Shown: one piece after another, positions 33,293 through 42,455 of the stretch
How the letters are laid out: each line of letters starts with the position of its first letter
How positions within the stretch are numbered: position 1 is the first letter of the stretch
Origin: Acinetobacter tandoii DSM 14970 = CIP 107469
Lineage (GTDB): Bacteria > Pseudomonadota > Gammaproteobacteria > Pseudomonadales > Moraxellaceae
Length of the DNA: 64,000 nucleotides
NCBI RefSeq assembly: GCF_000400735.1
Contig: NZ_KE007365.1
Coordinates: 268,188-332,187, forward strand
Direction of reading: 5' to 3'
Notes under the pieces: model-generated
Told to the model about the DNA's origin: nothing
What the model saw: only the letters and a program-made list of their open reading frames with translations
The model's database searches: none
Made by a program: the position numbers and the translations under genes

Positions 33293-35506
33293 CTAGAAAT
33301 TCACTGTCCATGAAAATTGTGCTGAACGCGGTGCACCTAAGAATAAGTAATCATCCCCAAAAAAACTCCCTGCATCACGCCAATATTTTTTGTTAAACAC
33401 GTTATCAATGTTTAAACGGAGCGTATTGTCATACCCATAAGCGCGGAAATTATAAGCTGAACCAATATCAAACACAGTAAAACTTGGAACTTTAACAGTG
33501 CCTGCTCTATTCGCATATTTATCACTGCTGTATTGCATACCTGCCAACATTCTCAGCCCATCTACTTGTGGCACTGCATATGAAATATGGCTCGCAAAAC
33601 GTAATTTCGGTACATTTTGTGTTTGATGCCCAGTATATTCAGCAGCATCAATACCTTTAAGTCGTGAATGAATAAAAGCCATTGTTGATGAAATATCAAG
33701 GTTCTGACTTAAACGCCCTTGTACACCCAGTTCAAGACCCAGATTATGCTGTTCACCATCCGTAACATACACATTGTCTAAGTTAGTATATTGATTATCC
33801 TGTTTGAGATCGAACAAGGCTGCGGTGAATAAAAATGCCTGCCACTGCTGCTTAATTCCCAGTTCATATTGAGTTGAATGGACAGGCGCTAGAGTCTCAT
33901 AAGCATTGCCTGCGATACCTTTATCAGGATTACCGAGGGCATACCATGGCGCTTGTCCACCGTCGCTTAAGCCTTTGGTATAAGACGCATAAACATGAGT
34001 ACGTTCCCACGGTTGATACATCACGGCGAATTGCGGCAAGAAACGATCTAAATTGGTTTCTCGAATATTACTTCCATCTGCGGCATAAGCATTTTCATTT
34101 AAATGCAACAGCTTACCGCCCAATAAAACTGACCAAGTAGTATTTAACTGTATCTGGTCCTGTACATTGAGTGCCGTTTGCTGACTGTCTAAAGATTTAT
34201 AGTGATTACCCAAAATGGTATCAGTCTGTTGGTAGGTTGGGGAATCAACATAAATATTGCCTGTTCCTACCCAAACCATAGTATTCGTCCCTTCATACTG
34301 TGCATGACGTTTGTAGGTTTGTGATAATTCTAAATTTAGATGATGTTGCCATGTACCTGTATTGAACTTCCCGTTTAACCCCGTTTTAAACTGATTGGTC
34401 AGGTAACTGTCATTTGGACTGCGAAACTCATAAATATCGTAATTACCATTTTGGTCAAAGGTATTACCTAAACCTGTATATTGACACTCATTGCTATAAG
34501 CGCAACCATATGGAAATGCTGAATAATCATCGACTACTACACGACTTTGTGAAGCTGCCAAATTCCCTGTCCAATTGTCATTAAACTGGTAGGTATATTT
34601 TAAGCCAGCATTTAAACTTTCAGTGGTAACAGGTTTGCCCCAGCTTTGATAACCTAATAACCGATCCCATTCCCCCCCAGTCGGTACGGTTGTGCCATCA
34701 AGTAACTGATAGCCTGGTACTGAACGTTGGCGCTGGCGTTGTGACTCAATATCAAACTCCAATTTTGAACGATCTGATACTTTCCAATCTAAAGCCAAAG
34801 AACCGAATACACGCTGACCATCGGCATGATCCACATAAGGGTGGATTTCTTCTTTTGCGAGATTAACACGATAACCAAACTGCTGATTTCCCCCAAATAA
34901 CCCACCAAGATCGGTTGCTACACGATTACCTCCATGACTATCCCCTTCAACCGTTAAAGAACGGATATTTTCAGGGCGTTTAGTCACATAGTTGACTACA
35001 CCACCAGGCGTAGACATGCCACTTTGAATGGCGCTAATGCCCTTTAAAATCTCAACTTGTGCTTTATTTTCAAGGGCTACATTTTGTTGGCCACGAAGTA
35101 GATTACCATTCAGTAAATAGCTTGACCCTGCATTGAGCATGAAACCGCGCATCATAAAATTTGGGTAGTAACCAATTGGTGTATAACCATCACCGACGGC
35201 TGCATCATTTTTAACGACATCAGTCAGTGTTTTGGCATGTTGGTCTGCAATAAGTTGTGCTGTAACTGTCGTCAGTGAAGCAGGTATTTCAGCCTGAGTT
35301 TGCTGTGTAAACCCCGTCAAATTCACTTGAGGCTGGTAATACGCAGCCTGCGCTTGCTCAGCAGTTACTGTAATTGTCGCAAGTTGTGCAGTTTCATTTT
35401 CATCTGCTGCATAAGCCATTCCTGAGCTTAGTCCTAGACATGAAAATGAACCAACTGTCAGTAATGCTTTTTGTAAATGAGAAAATGAAAATGGATACGT
35501 ATTCAC
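33293..35506 (-). CDS. TonB-dependent siderophore receptor
   Basis: The 737-residue protein has a signal peptide ending in GMAYAADE, a TonB box region (QLATITVTAEQ), a plug with SLTTVTAQLI, MMRGF and VEILKGISAIQSGMSTPGGVVNYVTKRP, and a barrel ending in SAQFSWTVNF. VLKG-x-x-A-type and GG-x-x-N-x-x-T-K-x-P motifs are typical of siderophore receptors. It is more distant from the other two receptors in the window than they are from each other. The gene is monocistronic with its own terminator. No siderophore synthesis genes are nearby, so it may take up a foreign siderophore. No clear Fur box was found by eye. Confidence 0.9.
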   Translation of the reverse strand: MNTYPFSFSHLQKALLTVGSFSCLGLSSGMAYAADENETAQLATITVTAEQAQAAYYQPQVNLTGFTQQTQAEIPASLTTVTAQLIADQHAKTLTDVVKNDAAVGDGYTPIGYYPNFMMRGFMLNAGSSYLLNGNLLRGQQNVALENKAQVEILKGISAIQSGMSTPGGVVNYVTKRPENIRSLTVEGDSHGGNRVATDLGGLFGGNQQFGYRVNLAKEEIHPYVDHADGQRVFGSLALDWKVSDRSKLEFDIESQRQRQRSVPGYQLLDGTTVPTGGEWDRLLGYQSWGKPVTTESLNAGLKYTYQFNDNWTGNLAASQSRVVVDDYSAFPYGCAYSNECQYTGLGNTFDQNGNYDIYEFRSPNDSYLTNQFKTGLNGKFNTGTWQHHLNLELSQTYKRHAQYEGTNTMVWVGTGNIYVDSPTYQQTDTILGNHYKSLDSQQTALNVQDQIQLNTTWSVLLGGKLLHLNENAYAADGSNIRETNLDRFLPQFAVMYQPWERTHVYASYTKGLSDGGQAPWYALGNPDKGIAGNAYETLAPVHSTQYELGIKQQWQAFLFTAALFDLKQDNQYTNLDNVYVTDGEQHNLGLELGVQGRLSQNLDISSTMAFIHSRLKGIDAAEYTGHQTQNVPKLRFASHISYAVPQVDGLRMLAGMQYSSDKYANRAGTVKVPSFTVFDIGSAYNFRAYGYDNTLRLNIDNVFNKKYWRDAGSFFGDDYLFLGAPRSAQFSWTVNF

Positions 35507-35800
35507 AGTTATTGCCTAACCCCAAAAGATAATCTTACAACATGAATTTTCGGGCATGAGTATTCACAATTTTTACGCATAGAACAATGCTTTTCTCAGA
35601 CTTATTTTCTTTTTATACGAAATAATTTTATTAAAAAGTTCAACCGAATAAAAACCCAAAAACATTCATCTGAAGACCTAGTTTTAAAGACTTAAATATC
35701 CCAAAAAGCGTCCAATATTTCGAGCAAATAAAGTTAAAAAGCACTGAAGATTAACTGGTTCGTGTCATAATAAAATCAGCCGAATAATGAAGTAAAAAAT

Positions 35801-36208
35801 ATGAGTACAGCTATAGAAATCATCGAAGAAGCAATACAAAAAGGCATAAATCATCGCCCTCAAATTGGTGGATTTCCTTATTTAGCCAAAGCTTTAGTCG
35901 AAGTAAGCATGACTGTAAATGAATAGATTTTTCCAAGTTGCCAACGACTTTATCAAACCAATCAAGGGGCTTTATTTTTTCCGAACCTCCCATAGATCAC
36001 AACTGCTACAGGCATCCCTAAATTTCGTCAAAGCTTACTCCACCAGACATTACAAACAAAGCCAGCGAGTTAAACTACATTTCCCAAGTTTTACCGGCAA
36101 TTCAGTCTACTGTAATAACTCGTCGCTAATTTAAATGCACGTTAAGTCATTTATTACGCTAGTTCTGGTGAATACTACATCGAAGCTGCGGTTATGCCGC
36201 CAATTTAA
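35801..36208 (+). pseudogene. Decayed DUF1398-like gene
   Basis: The frame starts MSTAIEIIEEAIQKG and reaches PQIGGFPYLAKALVEVSMTVNE, then hits TAG at 35924 where the family usually has a tryptophan. The same frame goes on FPSCQRLYQTNQGALFF. Later parts of the family appear in other frames, ending with GEYYIEAAVMPPI at 36208. DUF1398-type proteins of about 130 residues carry the GGFPYLA, PSCQ-x-LY and GE-x-Y-x-EA segments in this order. At least one in-frame stop, one further stop in place of a lysine codon and two frame changes are present, so the gene is dead. The family identification is from memory. Confidence 0.7.
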
Positions 36209-36210
36209 AG

Positions 36211-36309
36211 GCTGTTTCTAGTCTTTATTTTGCGCAGAAATTTCAAAATTACCTTGTTGAATTTATTAAATCAGAAGGGGCTTTCATTCACGTACAAGTT
36301 AAAAACTGA
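36211..36309 (+). pseudogene. Short coding remnant of unknown origin
   Basis: A 32-codon frame (containing LYFAQKFQNYLVEFIKSEG) without a start codon, ending in TGA. The composition is protein-like, but I cannot name a family. It directly follows the decayed DUF1398-like gene and may be part of the same decay event. Confidence 0.3.
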
Positions 36310-36660
36310 TCAGATAATAAATGTCATACTTTTTATAAACCCCGTAAAAGGTCAAATTTAAAAAAATAATTATATGATTTAATTAAATAAAATTTAGTCA
36401 TCATAATTTCTTTCAATTTGCTTTCTGCTTAAACTTTACAAACCCTTTTTAAATCACTATTTTGACCGAATTAAAGATGGGTATCCAAATTTAGATATCT
36501 CCTCCTACAGGTTAGAGCATGACTGTTTCAAGCTTAATTAAACTAGGTTAATTGATGTTTTTATAGGCATTTCTTCTACAATAGTTTAATTCTGTTCAAG
36601 AAAAAGTTGCTATAGTCTTCTCACAAGTTCTTTTATAGTGATCTTATACGGAACATATGC

Positions 36661-37260
36661 ATGAATTCAGAACGCCAACAAAATTTTCTTTTGCGTAAAG
36701 AAAAAATCTTAGCGATGGCCGAGAAATTATTACTCGATAATAATCAGGACATTACTCTTGAAGAACTTGCTTCTGAATTAGATATTGCCAAAGGCACAAT
36801 TTACAAGCATTTCGACAGTAAAAATCAACTTTATTTAGAACTTATTATTCTAAACGAAAAACGTTTACTTGATATTTCACATAAATTTAACACAGATATC
36901 AATTCGTATGTTTCAGAATACATGCTCTACAACATGTTAAATTCAAACCGTACAATATTGCTGCATGTGATTGAAGAACGTCTGACCAATAACGAACGTA
37001 AGTTGAATAACTTATTTGATGAACTCTATAAAATCCGTGAAGCGCGGATTTTAAGTATTAAAGAAATCACTGATAAATATTTAAAAGAAAATAACAGTGC
37101 AATGTCCATTCGAGACTATCAATCTTATGTTTGGACTGTCACTTATGGTGCTTGTTTGTTACTCAATTCAACCCATTACCAAAAAGCTATTGGCTCACGC
37201 GATCGCTTAATAAAATTGTATATTAATCAGGTATTAATGACACCTGATAAAGTTGTTTAA
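36661..37260 (+). CDS. TetR-family transcriptional regulator
   Basis: The 199-residue protein has a TetR helix-turn-helix at residues about 10-57 (KILAMAEKLLLDNNQDITLEELASELDIAKGTIYKHFDSKNQLY). The rest is an all-helical ligand domain with no recognisable specificity. It lies 113 bp before the YdhR-like gene on the same strand, but a terminator stands between them. Its target is unknown. Confidence 0.9.
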   Translation: MNSERQQNFLLRKEKILAMAEKLLLDNNQDITLEELASELDIAKGTIYKHFDSKNQLYLELIILNEKRLLDISHKFNTDINSYVSEYMLYNMLNSNRTILLHVIEERLTNNERKLNNLFDELYKIREARILSIKEITDKYLKENNSAMSIRDYQSYVWTVTYGACLLLNSTHYQKAIGSRDRLIKLYINQVLMTPDKVV

Positions 37261-37270
37261 ATAGTATTGA

Positions 37271-37299
37271 AAGGAGATCTGATGAGGTCTCCTTTTTAT
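37271..37299 (+). terminator. Intrinsic terminator of the TetR gene
   Basis: AAGGAGATCT and AGGTCTCCTT form a 10-bp stem (one G-U pair) with loop GATG, followed by TTT-ATTT. Confidence 0.8.
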
Positions 37300-37373
37300 T
37301 TCTTGAGTCACTTTTTAAAAACCAAACACTGTGACAAAATCGTACAACACTATAAATTTTCGGGAATATTAAC

Positions 37374-37676
37374 ATGCCTGTTTTATTACAAATTGATTTT
37401 CCCAGCACTGGACCTTTTGCACAAGAAATGACGCAAGCATTTACTTCACTTGCAGAAAGTATTAATCAGGAAACCGGGCTTATTTGGAAAATCTGGACAG
37501 AAAATAATGATACCCAAGAAGCAGGTGGAGTCTACTTATTTGATTCGATGGAAAATGCAAAGAGCTATTTAGCCATGCACAGCGCACGTTTAGAAAGTTT
37601 CGGTATTACCAATATTCGCAGCAAAATTTTTCAGGTGAATACAGATCTTTCAAAAATCAACCATGCCCCACTTTAA
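37374..37676 (+). CDS. YdhR-like monooxygenase-fold protein
   Basis: The 100-residue protein matches the YdhR family of ABM-type ferredoxin-fold proteins: FTSLAESINQETGLIWKIWTEN, GGVYLFDSMENAKSYLAMH and the C-terminal IFQVNTDLS. Members form dimers and resemble small monooxygenases, but their natural substrates are not established. It stands between two terminators and is probably monocistronic. The nearby TetR protein could regulate it, although the sequence does not show this. Confidence 0.85.
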   Translation: MPVLLQIDFPSTGPFAQEMTQAFTSLAESINQETGLIWKIWTENNDTQEAGGVYLFDSMENAKSYLAMHSARLESFGITNIRSKIFQVNTDLSKINHAPL

Positions 37677-37677
37677 A

Positions 37678-37710
37678 ATGATAAGTCCTGAATTTGTCAG
37701 GACTTATCAT
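37678..37710. terminator. Bidirectional terminator between convergent genes
   Basis: ATGATAAGTCCTGA and TCAGGACTTATCAT form a 14-bp perfect stem with a 5-nt loop. TTTT follows on the minus side. It serves the YdhR-like gene and the zinc-ribbon gene, whose stop codon lies in the right arm. Confidence 0.75.
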
Positions 37711-37939
37711 TACTTAAATGTAATGTTTCAAGTAAAGTTGGCTGCACAGGTGCTTCAGCCTGATTATGAAGATAAACTTGCGCAACTTTAAACACAATCA
37801 CAACGGCTAAACACGTCGCTATACAAAAAATCCAGAAACCAAATGGACTTCGAATGTTATGTGAGCCGCAATTCGGACACTCTTTAACGTCCGAATCGAC
37901 CACTAAATCACAGCAAGCACAATGGTATTGATACAGCAT
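37697..37939 (-). CDS. Small zinc-ribbon membrane protein
   Basis: An 80-residue protein with two CxxC pairs (CACC near residue 7 and CPNCG near 21), forming a zinc ribbon, followed by one membrane helix (about 34-55) and a short polar tail. There is no signal peptide, so the ribbon probably faces the cytoplasm. Its role is unknown. Confidence 0.7.
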   Translation of the reverse strand: MLYQYHCACCDLVVDSDVKECPNCGSHNIRSPFGFWIFCIATCLAVVIVFKVAQVYLHNQAEAPVQPTLLETLHLSNDKS

Positions 37940-38243
37940 AGGTATACTCCTATTTCACTGTAGTGATTGTATTTATTTTCACATTCCCAAATCCATGACA
38001 ATGTAATCTTTCTTGATGTTATGTGAGTATTTGTAAATGCACAAGCCAAGTCACAAATAAAAGTCGACTGAAGCGTTCAAAATTAATGTGTACTTCACTT
38101 ATCTACTGTTTTAATTTTTGAATTTATGAAAATTATGACCTTGATGAATATGTACGGAAGTTTAAGTATCTTAAAATTCAACTCCTTCCATAATTCAAGT
38201 ACTATAGTAGCTCAACTCCAGTTTTCCAGTGTGGATTTTAGCA

Positions 38244-38435
38244 ATGGTACAATTGATTAAAAAAGGTGGTCTACGTGAGCGTGCAAACCGTAGCCGAAAA
38301 TTTCAAGGCTCAGAAAATACCGAAACCACACTCAAGCCCAATAGCTATGCAGAAACTACAAAAAATGCCACAACTGTAAACTTGGCTTGCACACAGATTC
38401 AAGAAACCAATACTCAATCTAAAACATCTGAATAG
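38244..38435 (+). CDS. Small hypothetical protein
   Basis: A 63-codon frame beginning MVQLIKKGGLRERANRSRKF, basic at the front and rich in Thr, Asn and Ser at the end. GGA lies 8 nt before the ATG. A GTG at 38229 would add five residues. It overlaps the end of the convergent LysE gene by 17 bp. The basic N-terminus looks protein-like, but no family is recognised. Confidence 0.4.
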   Translation: MVQLIKKGGLRERANRSRKFQGSENTETTLKPNSYAETTKNATTVNLACTQIQETNTQSKTSE

Positions 38436-39051
38436 CGTCGTACCAAAGCCATAGCGCAAACACTAGAAATAAAGCCCCCGAAAGAATATCAATATAGTGT
38501 CCTGACCGCTGATACAACGCTTTAATTTTTGGCGTAGACATGATGAACATGAATAAACTAAATACCAAAAACGTTTGTAATGGGATAATAAATGCCAATT
38601 GAGTTTTTAAATTGGCATTTGCAGATGAACCCAGTGCTAAGGAGAAGACACTACTGAAATAGATTAAAGTCTTTGGATTAGACAAATTGGTGAATAATCC
38701 CAATAAAAAATACTTTTGCTGACCATTTGGAAGAGTTAAAGTCCCTTCAAGTTGGGGTGTTTGTGCAGAAGTAAGTCCCTCCTTCAGCATTCCCCAACCC
38801 ATACGAGCCAAGAAGAATCCCCCTATGAGCATCAAAATTTGCTGAATCCAAGGGAATTGTTCAACTAATACGGTAAAGCCCAATAAGGTTAACACCACCC
38901 AAACGACAATCCCTGCCGATATCCCTAGAATAATTTTTAAGGTATTCAAACGTGTTGTAGAAGCTGAACTTTTTGCAATCAATAAAACATCAGGTCCAGG
39001 GGTTAATTGTGCGACAAAATGTAAAGCACAGATAGTAAGTAATAAAGACAT
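38419..39051 (-). CDS. LysE/RhtB-family amino-acid exporter
   Basis: The 210-residue membrane protein has six hydrophobic segments and the family signature TPGPDVLLIAKSSA near the start, followed by KIILGISAGI. Members export amino acids or homoserine lactones and related compounds. The ATG at 39051 is preferred; an upstream TTG at 39078 would add nine polar residues. The exported compound cannot be told from sequence. Confidence 0.88.
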   Translation of the reverse strand: MSLLLTICALHFVAQLTPGPDVLLIAKSSASTTRLNTLKIILGISAGIVVWVVLTLLGFTVLVEQFPWIQQILMLIGGFFLARMGWGMLKEGLTSAQTPQLEGTLTLPNGQQKYFLLGLFTNLSNPKTLIYFSSVFSLALGSSANANLKTQLAFIIPLQTFLVFSLFMFIMSTPKIKALYQRSGHYIDILSGALFLVFALWLWYDAIQMF

Positions 39052-39132
39052 ATTTTTATAAAATGACCATTTTTTCAATGGGTGAATTATAACGCCTGTT
39101 TAAATTTTTATTGCATTAATCACGTATTAAGA

Positions 39133-39168
39133 ATAAAAAAACCGAAGTACTTTTGAAGGACTTCGGTT
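39133..39168 (-). terminator. Intrinsic terminator of fxsA
   Basis: AACCGAAGT and ACTTCGGTT flank an 11-nt loop. On the minus strand the stem is followed by a run of eight T. Confidence 0.85.
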
Positions 39169-39192
39169 CAGATATATAGGTAATCAGTTAGA

Positions 39193-39771
39193 TTATTTAT
39201 TTACATCTTTCATTTCAATTTTCTTGGCTTCAGGGGTTACTTCACGTGCTTCACCATCAATAATGCTTGAATCACGGTATTGACCACCACCCTGCTGATT
39301 TTGCATATCTTGCATTTGACGCATTAAATCAGCAAATGGATTCTGCCCTTGAGCACCTGTTGCCCCACCCATATCGCCCATCATGCCACCCATCATTTTG
39401 TTCATCATGGCTTGTTGGCGTTTCATCATGGTTTTCATAAATGCCGCTTGTAATGCTTTTTGAACAGCTGGAATTAGCAGTAACACTGCAAATACATCAC
39501 TAACTAAACCAGGAATCAATAATAGAAAACCAGCAAAGATTTTAGGTAAATTTCCTGTAAATGCTGGGTCTGAACTCACCTGACCTGATTGCATTTGTTG
39601 CATTTGCGGCATAATTCCCGCCGAATATTTACGGATAATATTTAATCCAATAAAGAAGGCAGCCACAAACCAGAAAAACACGTACCACATACTACCAACG
39701 AGGTCACCCACGCCGATCCAGACGAATACTTCTAGAATTAAGCCAGCAAGTACAATCAGAAATAATTTCAT
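39193..39771 (-). CDS. fxsA: FxsA-family membrane protein
   Basis: The 192-residue protein has hydrophobic segments at about 3-23, 28-46 and 72-96, with the FxsA features VGDLVGSMWYVFFW and FAGFLLLIPGLVSDVFAVLLLIP. The C-terminal third is a Met- and Gln-rich soluble tail (MMNKMMGGMMGDMGG). E. coli FxsA relieves phage T7 exclusion by the F plasmid when overproduced; its normal function is unknown. The gene is monocistronic. Confidence 0.88.
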   Translation of the reverse strand: MKLFLIVLAGLILEVFVWIGVGDLVGSMWYVFFWFVAAFFIGLNIIRKYSAGIMPQMQQMQSGQVSSDPAFTGNLPKIFAGFLLLIPGLVSDVFAVLLLIPAVQKALQAAFMKTMMKRQQAMMNKMMGGMMGDMGGATGAQGQNPFADLMRQMQDMQNQQGGGQYRDSSIIDGEAREVTPEAKKIEMKDVNK

Positions 39772-40126
39772 GAAAATTAATCAAATCTCTAAAATAATAA
39801 AAATGACCATGTTCAATGACTGTCACACTGTTCAGCATTTTTCTATGGTTAAGAATATCTATAAGGGCAGTTTTTTATTTTTAAAGTCTTTGGTCAAAAA
39901 ATTGTAGAAACAATTCACATTCAAGAACTCTTTTAGGGTCGTTCTTATAAGGTGATTGTTTAAACGCACCTTAAAAGTGTATGTATCTCAATCAGTTCAA
40001 ATTAAATTAAGAAAATCATAAGAATTACTCATTTTTGTTATTCATATTTCAGATAGAAATAACTCTAGTATTCTAAGCATAAAAATATAGAATGTTATAA
40101 CATTACATTAAGTTCATTAATTACTT
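39772..40126. other. Divergent intergenic region fxsA / TonB receptor
   Basis: 355 bp with no gene. AAGGTG-N12-CACCTT (39949-39972) and a 14-bp palindrome at 40091-40104 are the only inverted repeats that stand out. Confidence 0.5.
40091..40104. promoter_or_regulatory. 14-bp palindrome before TonB receptor, candidate operator
   Basis: AATGTTATAACATT is perfectly self-complementary and ends 22 bp before the receptor start codon. It lies where a repressor would block transcription or translation. It does not resemble a Fur box. Confidence 0.35.
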
Positions 40127-42220
40127 ATGAAACAACCATTTCATCTCTTTTATTCCAGCCTCAGCTTATCTCTCTTTACGCCATTCTGTTGGGCCGAAAG
40201 TACACCCGAAGTCCTTAAAACCATCCAATTACAGGCCGAAACGTTAACAGAAAGTTCAAAGCAAACCACAGCATTAACTAAATTTTCACATGATATTTTC
40301 GATATCCCTTTTAGTCGCAGCCTACTGTCCAAAGACTTTATCCAGCAACAAGATGTACAACGTATAGACGATGCTCTGGCTCAGGTCAGTGGTGTCTATC
40401 ATCAAACCAACTATGGAGGTGGCTTTTGGGACAACTATTCATTTCGGGGTTTTAGTACCGACCCCAATATTGGGGCTCAAATCATTAGAAATGGGCTTAG
40501 CGTCAATCGTGGACTTAGTGCCCCGCGGGATATGGTCAATATCGAATCACTTGACTTTTTAAAGGGTCCTACGGCTGCACTCTATGGTCGTGGTGAAACA
40601 GGTGGACTTTTGAATATCAATACTAAGCAGCCGAAATGGGAACCCCAAAGTGAAATTAACCTACGTGCTAATAGCCTAGAAAAATATCGAGCGAGCTTTG
40701 AGCATACAGGTCCTATCAATAACGATATTGCTTATCGATTTGCGATTGCACATGAAGATAATCAAAGTTTCCGTGACCATGTATCCAGTGAACGTTGGTT
40801 TTTTTCACCTCAATTGACTTGGAAAATCTCTGATCAAACTCAATTCGATTTTGATAGCGAGTATACGCAACAAAGTGGAACTTTCGACCGTGGAATCAGC
40901 AGTTATCAAAAACAATTTATCATGCAACCTGAAACCTTTTCAGGCGAACCCAATGATGGTCAGCATCTTCAAAAGGACAATTTTTACCAGCTTCGTCTCT
41001 CACATCAATATAATGATGCTTGGAAAATCAATAATGCCTTGAGCTTTAAAGATGCTCAATTAAGAGGTTTTTCTAGTGAGCCGCGTAAAATTCAAAGTGA
41101 TGGTCAAACCCTAGAACGACAACGTCGTTATCGTGACAATAAAAGTGATGATGCACTTTTTCAAACGGAATTACTGGGCGTAATTCAACAAGATTGGGCC
41201 AGACACGAAGTTCTAGTTAGCGGTGAAATTGGCCATCTGAATTATCGCCAACTTCAATTGCGACGTAATCACAGCACGAGTGTCCCCAATACGATTGATA
41301 TCTATAACCCCGTATATGGAGAATATCTTCCTGAACCTCCGTTGTTTATTAATACTGAAGAACAACAAAGCTATTTTGCTCTGAATCTTCAAGATCAAGT
41401 TTTTCTAAATGATCAATGGAGTGTCTTACTTGGCGCACGTTTTGACCATATCACGCAAGATTTTCAAAATAAACTGATTGATAACTCGAGTAAAAGAGAC
41501 CTACAACAAACCAGCCCACGATTAGGGGTAAATTATCGGCTAAATGATAATTGGTCATGGTATGCAAATTATGGACATTCTTTCGCACTGAACAGTGGTA
41601 TAGACCGTCATAACCAAGTTTTTAGCCCAGAAAAAGGTATAAGTTACGAGCTTGGGAGCAAGCACCAGATCAACCCTCAGAGCCTGCTTAGTCTCGCCTT
41701 ATTTAAAATGAAAAAAGAAAATGTCTTAACCATCGATCCTACAGACGCTAATTATCAAGTCGCGGCAGGTGAAGTCTCTAGTCAAGGCATTGAACTTGAT
41801 TTAGAAATGCAGCTTAATGATCAACTCTCTGTACGTGCCAATTATAGCTATACCGATGCAAAAGTTGAAAAAGACCAAACCCTTATAAAAGGTTCCAGAT
41901 TGAGTAATGTGCCAAAGCACAGTGGCTCAATCAATGGAAATTACGAATGGTCACTGGCAAACGCCAGTAAAATGGGCATCGGTGCAACCACAATGTATGT
42001 CGGAGACCGTAGTGGGCATAGCAGTGATAATGGGTTTACGCTACCTGCATACACTTTAGTCAATTTACACGCCTATTATGCGCCATCAGAGCAACTCCAT
42101 TATCAATTCAATATCAATAATTTATTGGACGAAACCTATTATGTTGCAAGTTATAGCGAGCTTTGGATTCAACCCGGCGATCCACTAAATGCTTCGCTTG
42201 CATTACAGTGGAAATTTTAA
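40127..42220 (+). CDS. TonB-dependent outer-membrane receptor (paralogue of 18514-20694)
   Basis: The 697-residue receptor has a signal peptide ending FCWAES, a TonB box-like LKTIQLQAETL, a plug with GGGFWDNYSFRGFSTDPN and SLDFLKGPTAALYGRGETGGLLNINTKQP, and a barrel ending in NASLALQWKF. Long stretches match the receptor at 18514, including the segments around TFDRGI, GEPNDG and DQVFLNDQWSVLLG. So the two arose by duplication or come from related loci. Unlike that receptor it has no DUF2946-like or NlpE-like neighbours. Its ligand is not known. Confidence 0.88.
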   Translation: MKQPFHLFYSSLSLSLFTPFCWAESTPEVLKTIQLQAETLTESSKQTTALTKFSHDIFDIPFSRSLLSKDFIQQQDVQRIDDALAQVSGVYHQTNYGGGFWDNYSFRGFSTDPNIGAQIIRNGLSVNRGLSAPRDMVNIESLDFLKGPTAALYGRGETGGLLNINTKQPKWEPQSEINLRANSLEKYRASFEHTGPINNDIAYRFAIAHEDNQSFRDHVSSERWFFSPQLTWKISDQTQFDFDSEYTQQSGTFDRGISSYQKQFIMQPETFSGEPNDGQHLQKDNFYQLRLSHQYNDAWKINNALSFKDAQLRGFSSEPRKIQSDGQTLERQRRYRDNKSDDALFQTELLGVIQQDWARHEVLVSGEIGHLNYRQLQLRRNHSTSVPNTIDIYNPVYGEYLPEPPLFINTEEQQSYFALNLQDQVFLNDQWSVLLGARFDHITQDFQNKLIDNSSKRDLQQTSPRLGVNYRLNDNWSWYANYGHSFALNSGIDRHNQVFSPEKGISYELGSKHQINPQSLLSLALFKMKKENVLTIDPTDANYQVAAGEVSSQGIELDLEMQLNDQLSVRANYSYTDAKVEKDQTLIKGSRLSNVPKHSGSINGNYEWSLANASKMGIGATTMYVGDRSGHSSDNGFTLPAYTLVNLHAYYAPSEQLHYQFNINNLLDETYYVASYSELWIQPGDPLNASLALQWKF

Positions 42221-42231
42221 CCCGCTTTTAT

Positions 42232-42266
42232 AACCCGTTAATTGTAAAATTTTCGGGTTTTACTTT
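42232..42266 (+). terminator. Weak intrinsic terminator of the receptor gene
   Basis: AACCCG (42232-42237) pairs with CGGGTT (42254-42259) across a 16-nt loop, followed by TTACTTTT. It begins 12 nt after the stop codon. Confidence 0.5.
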
Positions 42267-42455
42267 TGGTGATCATGCTCATTACGACCACTCAAAATCA
42301 TCACCAACAAATAGGCCTGTGAAAATTTAGCCAGATCGCTCAACAGCACCTTAGTTAAAGCGAAATAACTATTCTTTCACGTCTATAAAATCATATACTT
42401 CACAGATCGATTGCAATCTCTGCATCATTTTTTCAAATCTTAACAAGTTTTTACT

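Larger units (their letters stand above)
35507..36660. other. Degenerate intergenic region
   Basis: 1.15 kb without an intact gene. It contains a decayed DUF1398-like gene (35801-36208) and a short coding remnant (36211-36309). The remainder (36310-36660) is AT-rich and should hold the promoter of the TetR gene; no clear operator was found. Confidence 0.6.

Noticed and set aside
35507-36660. Insertion sequence in the degenerate region
   Set aside because: No transposase motif, terminal inverted repeats or target duplication could be found.
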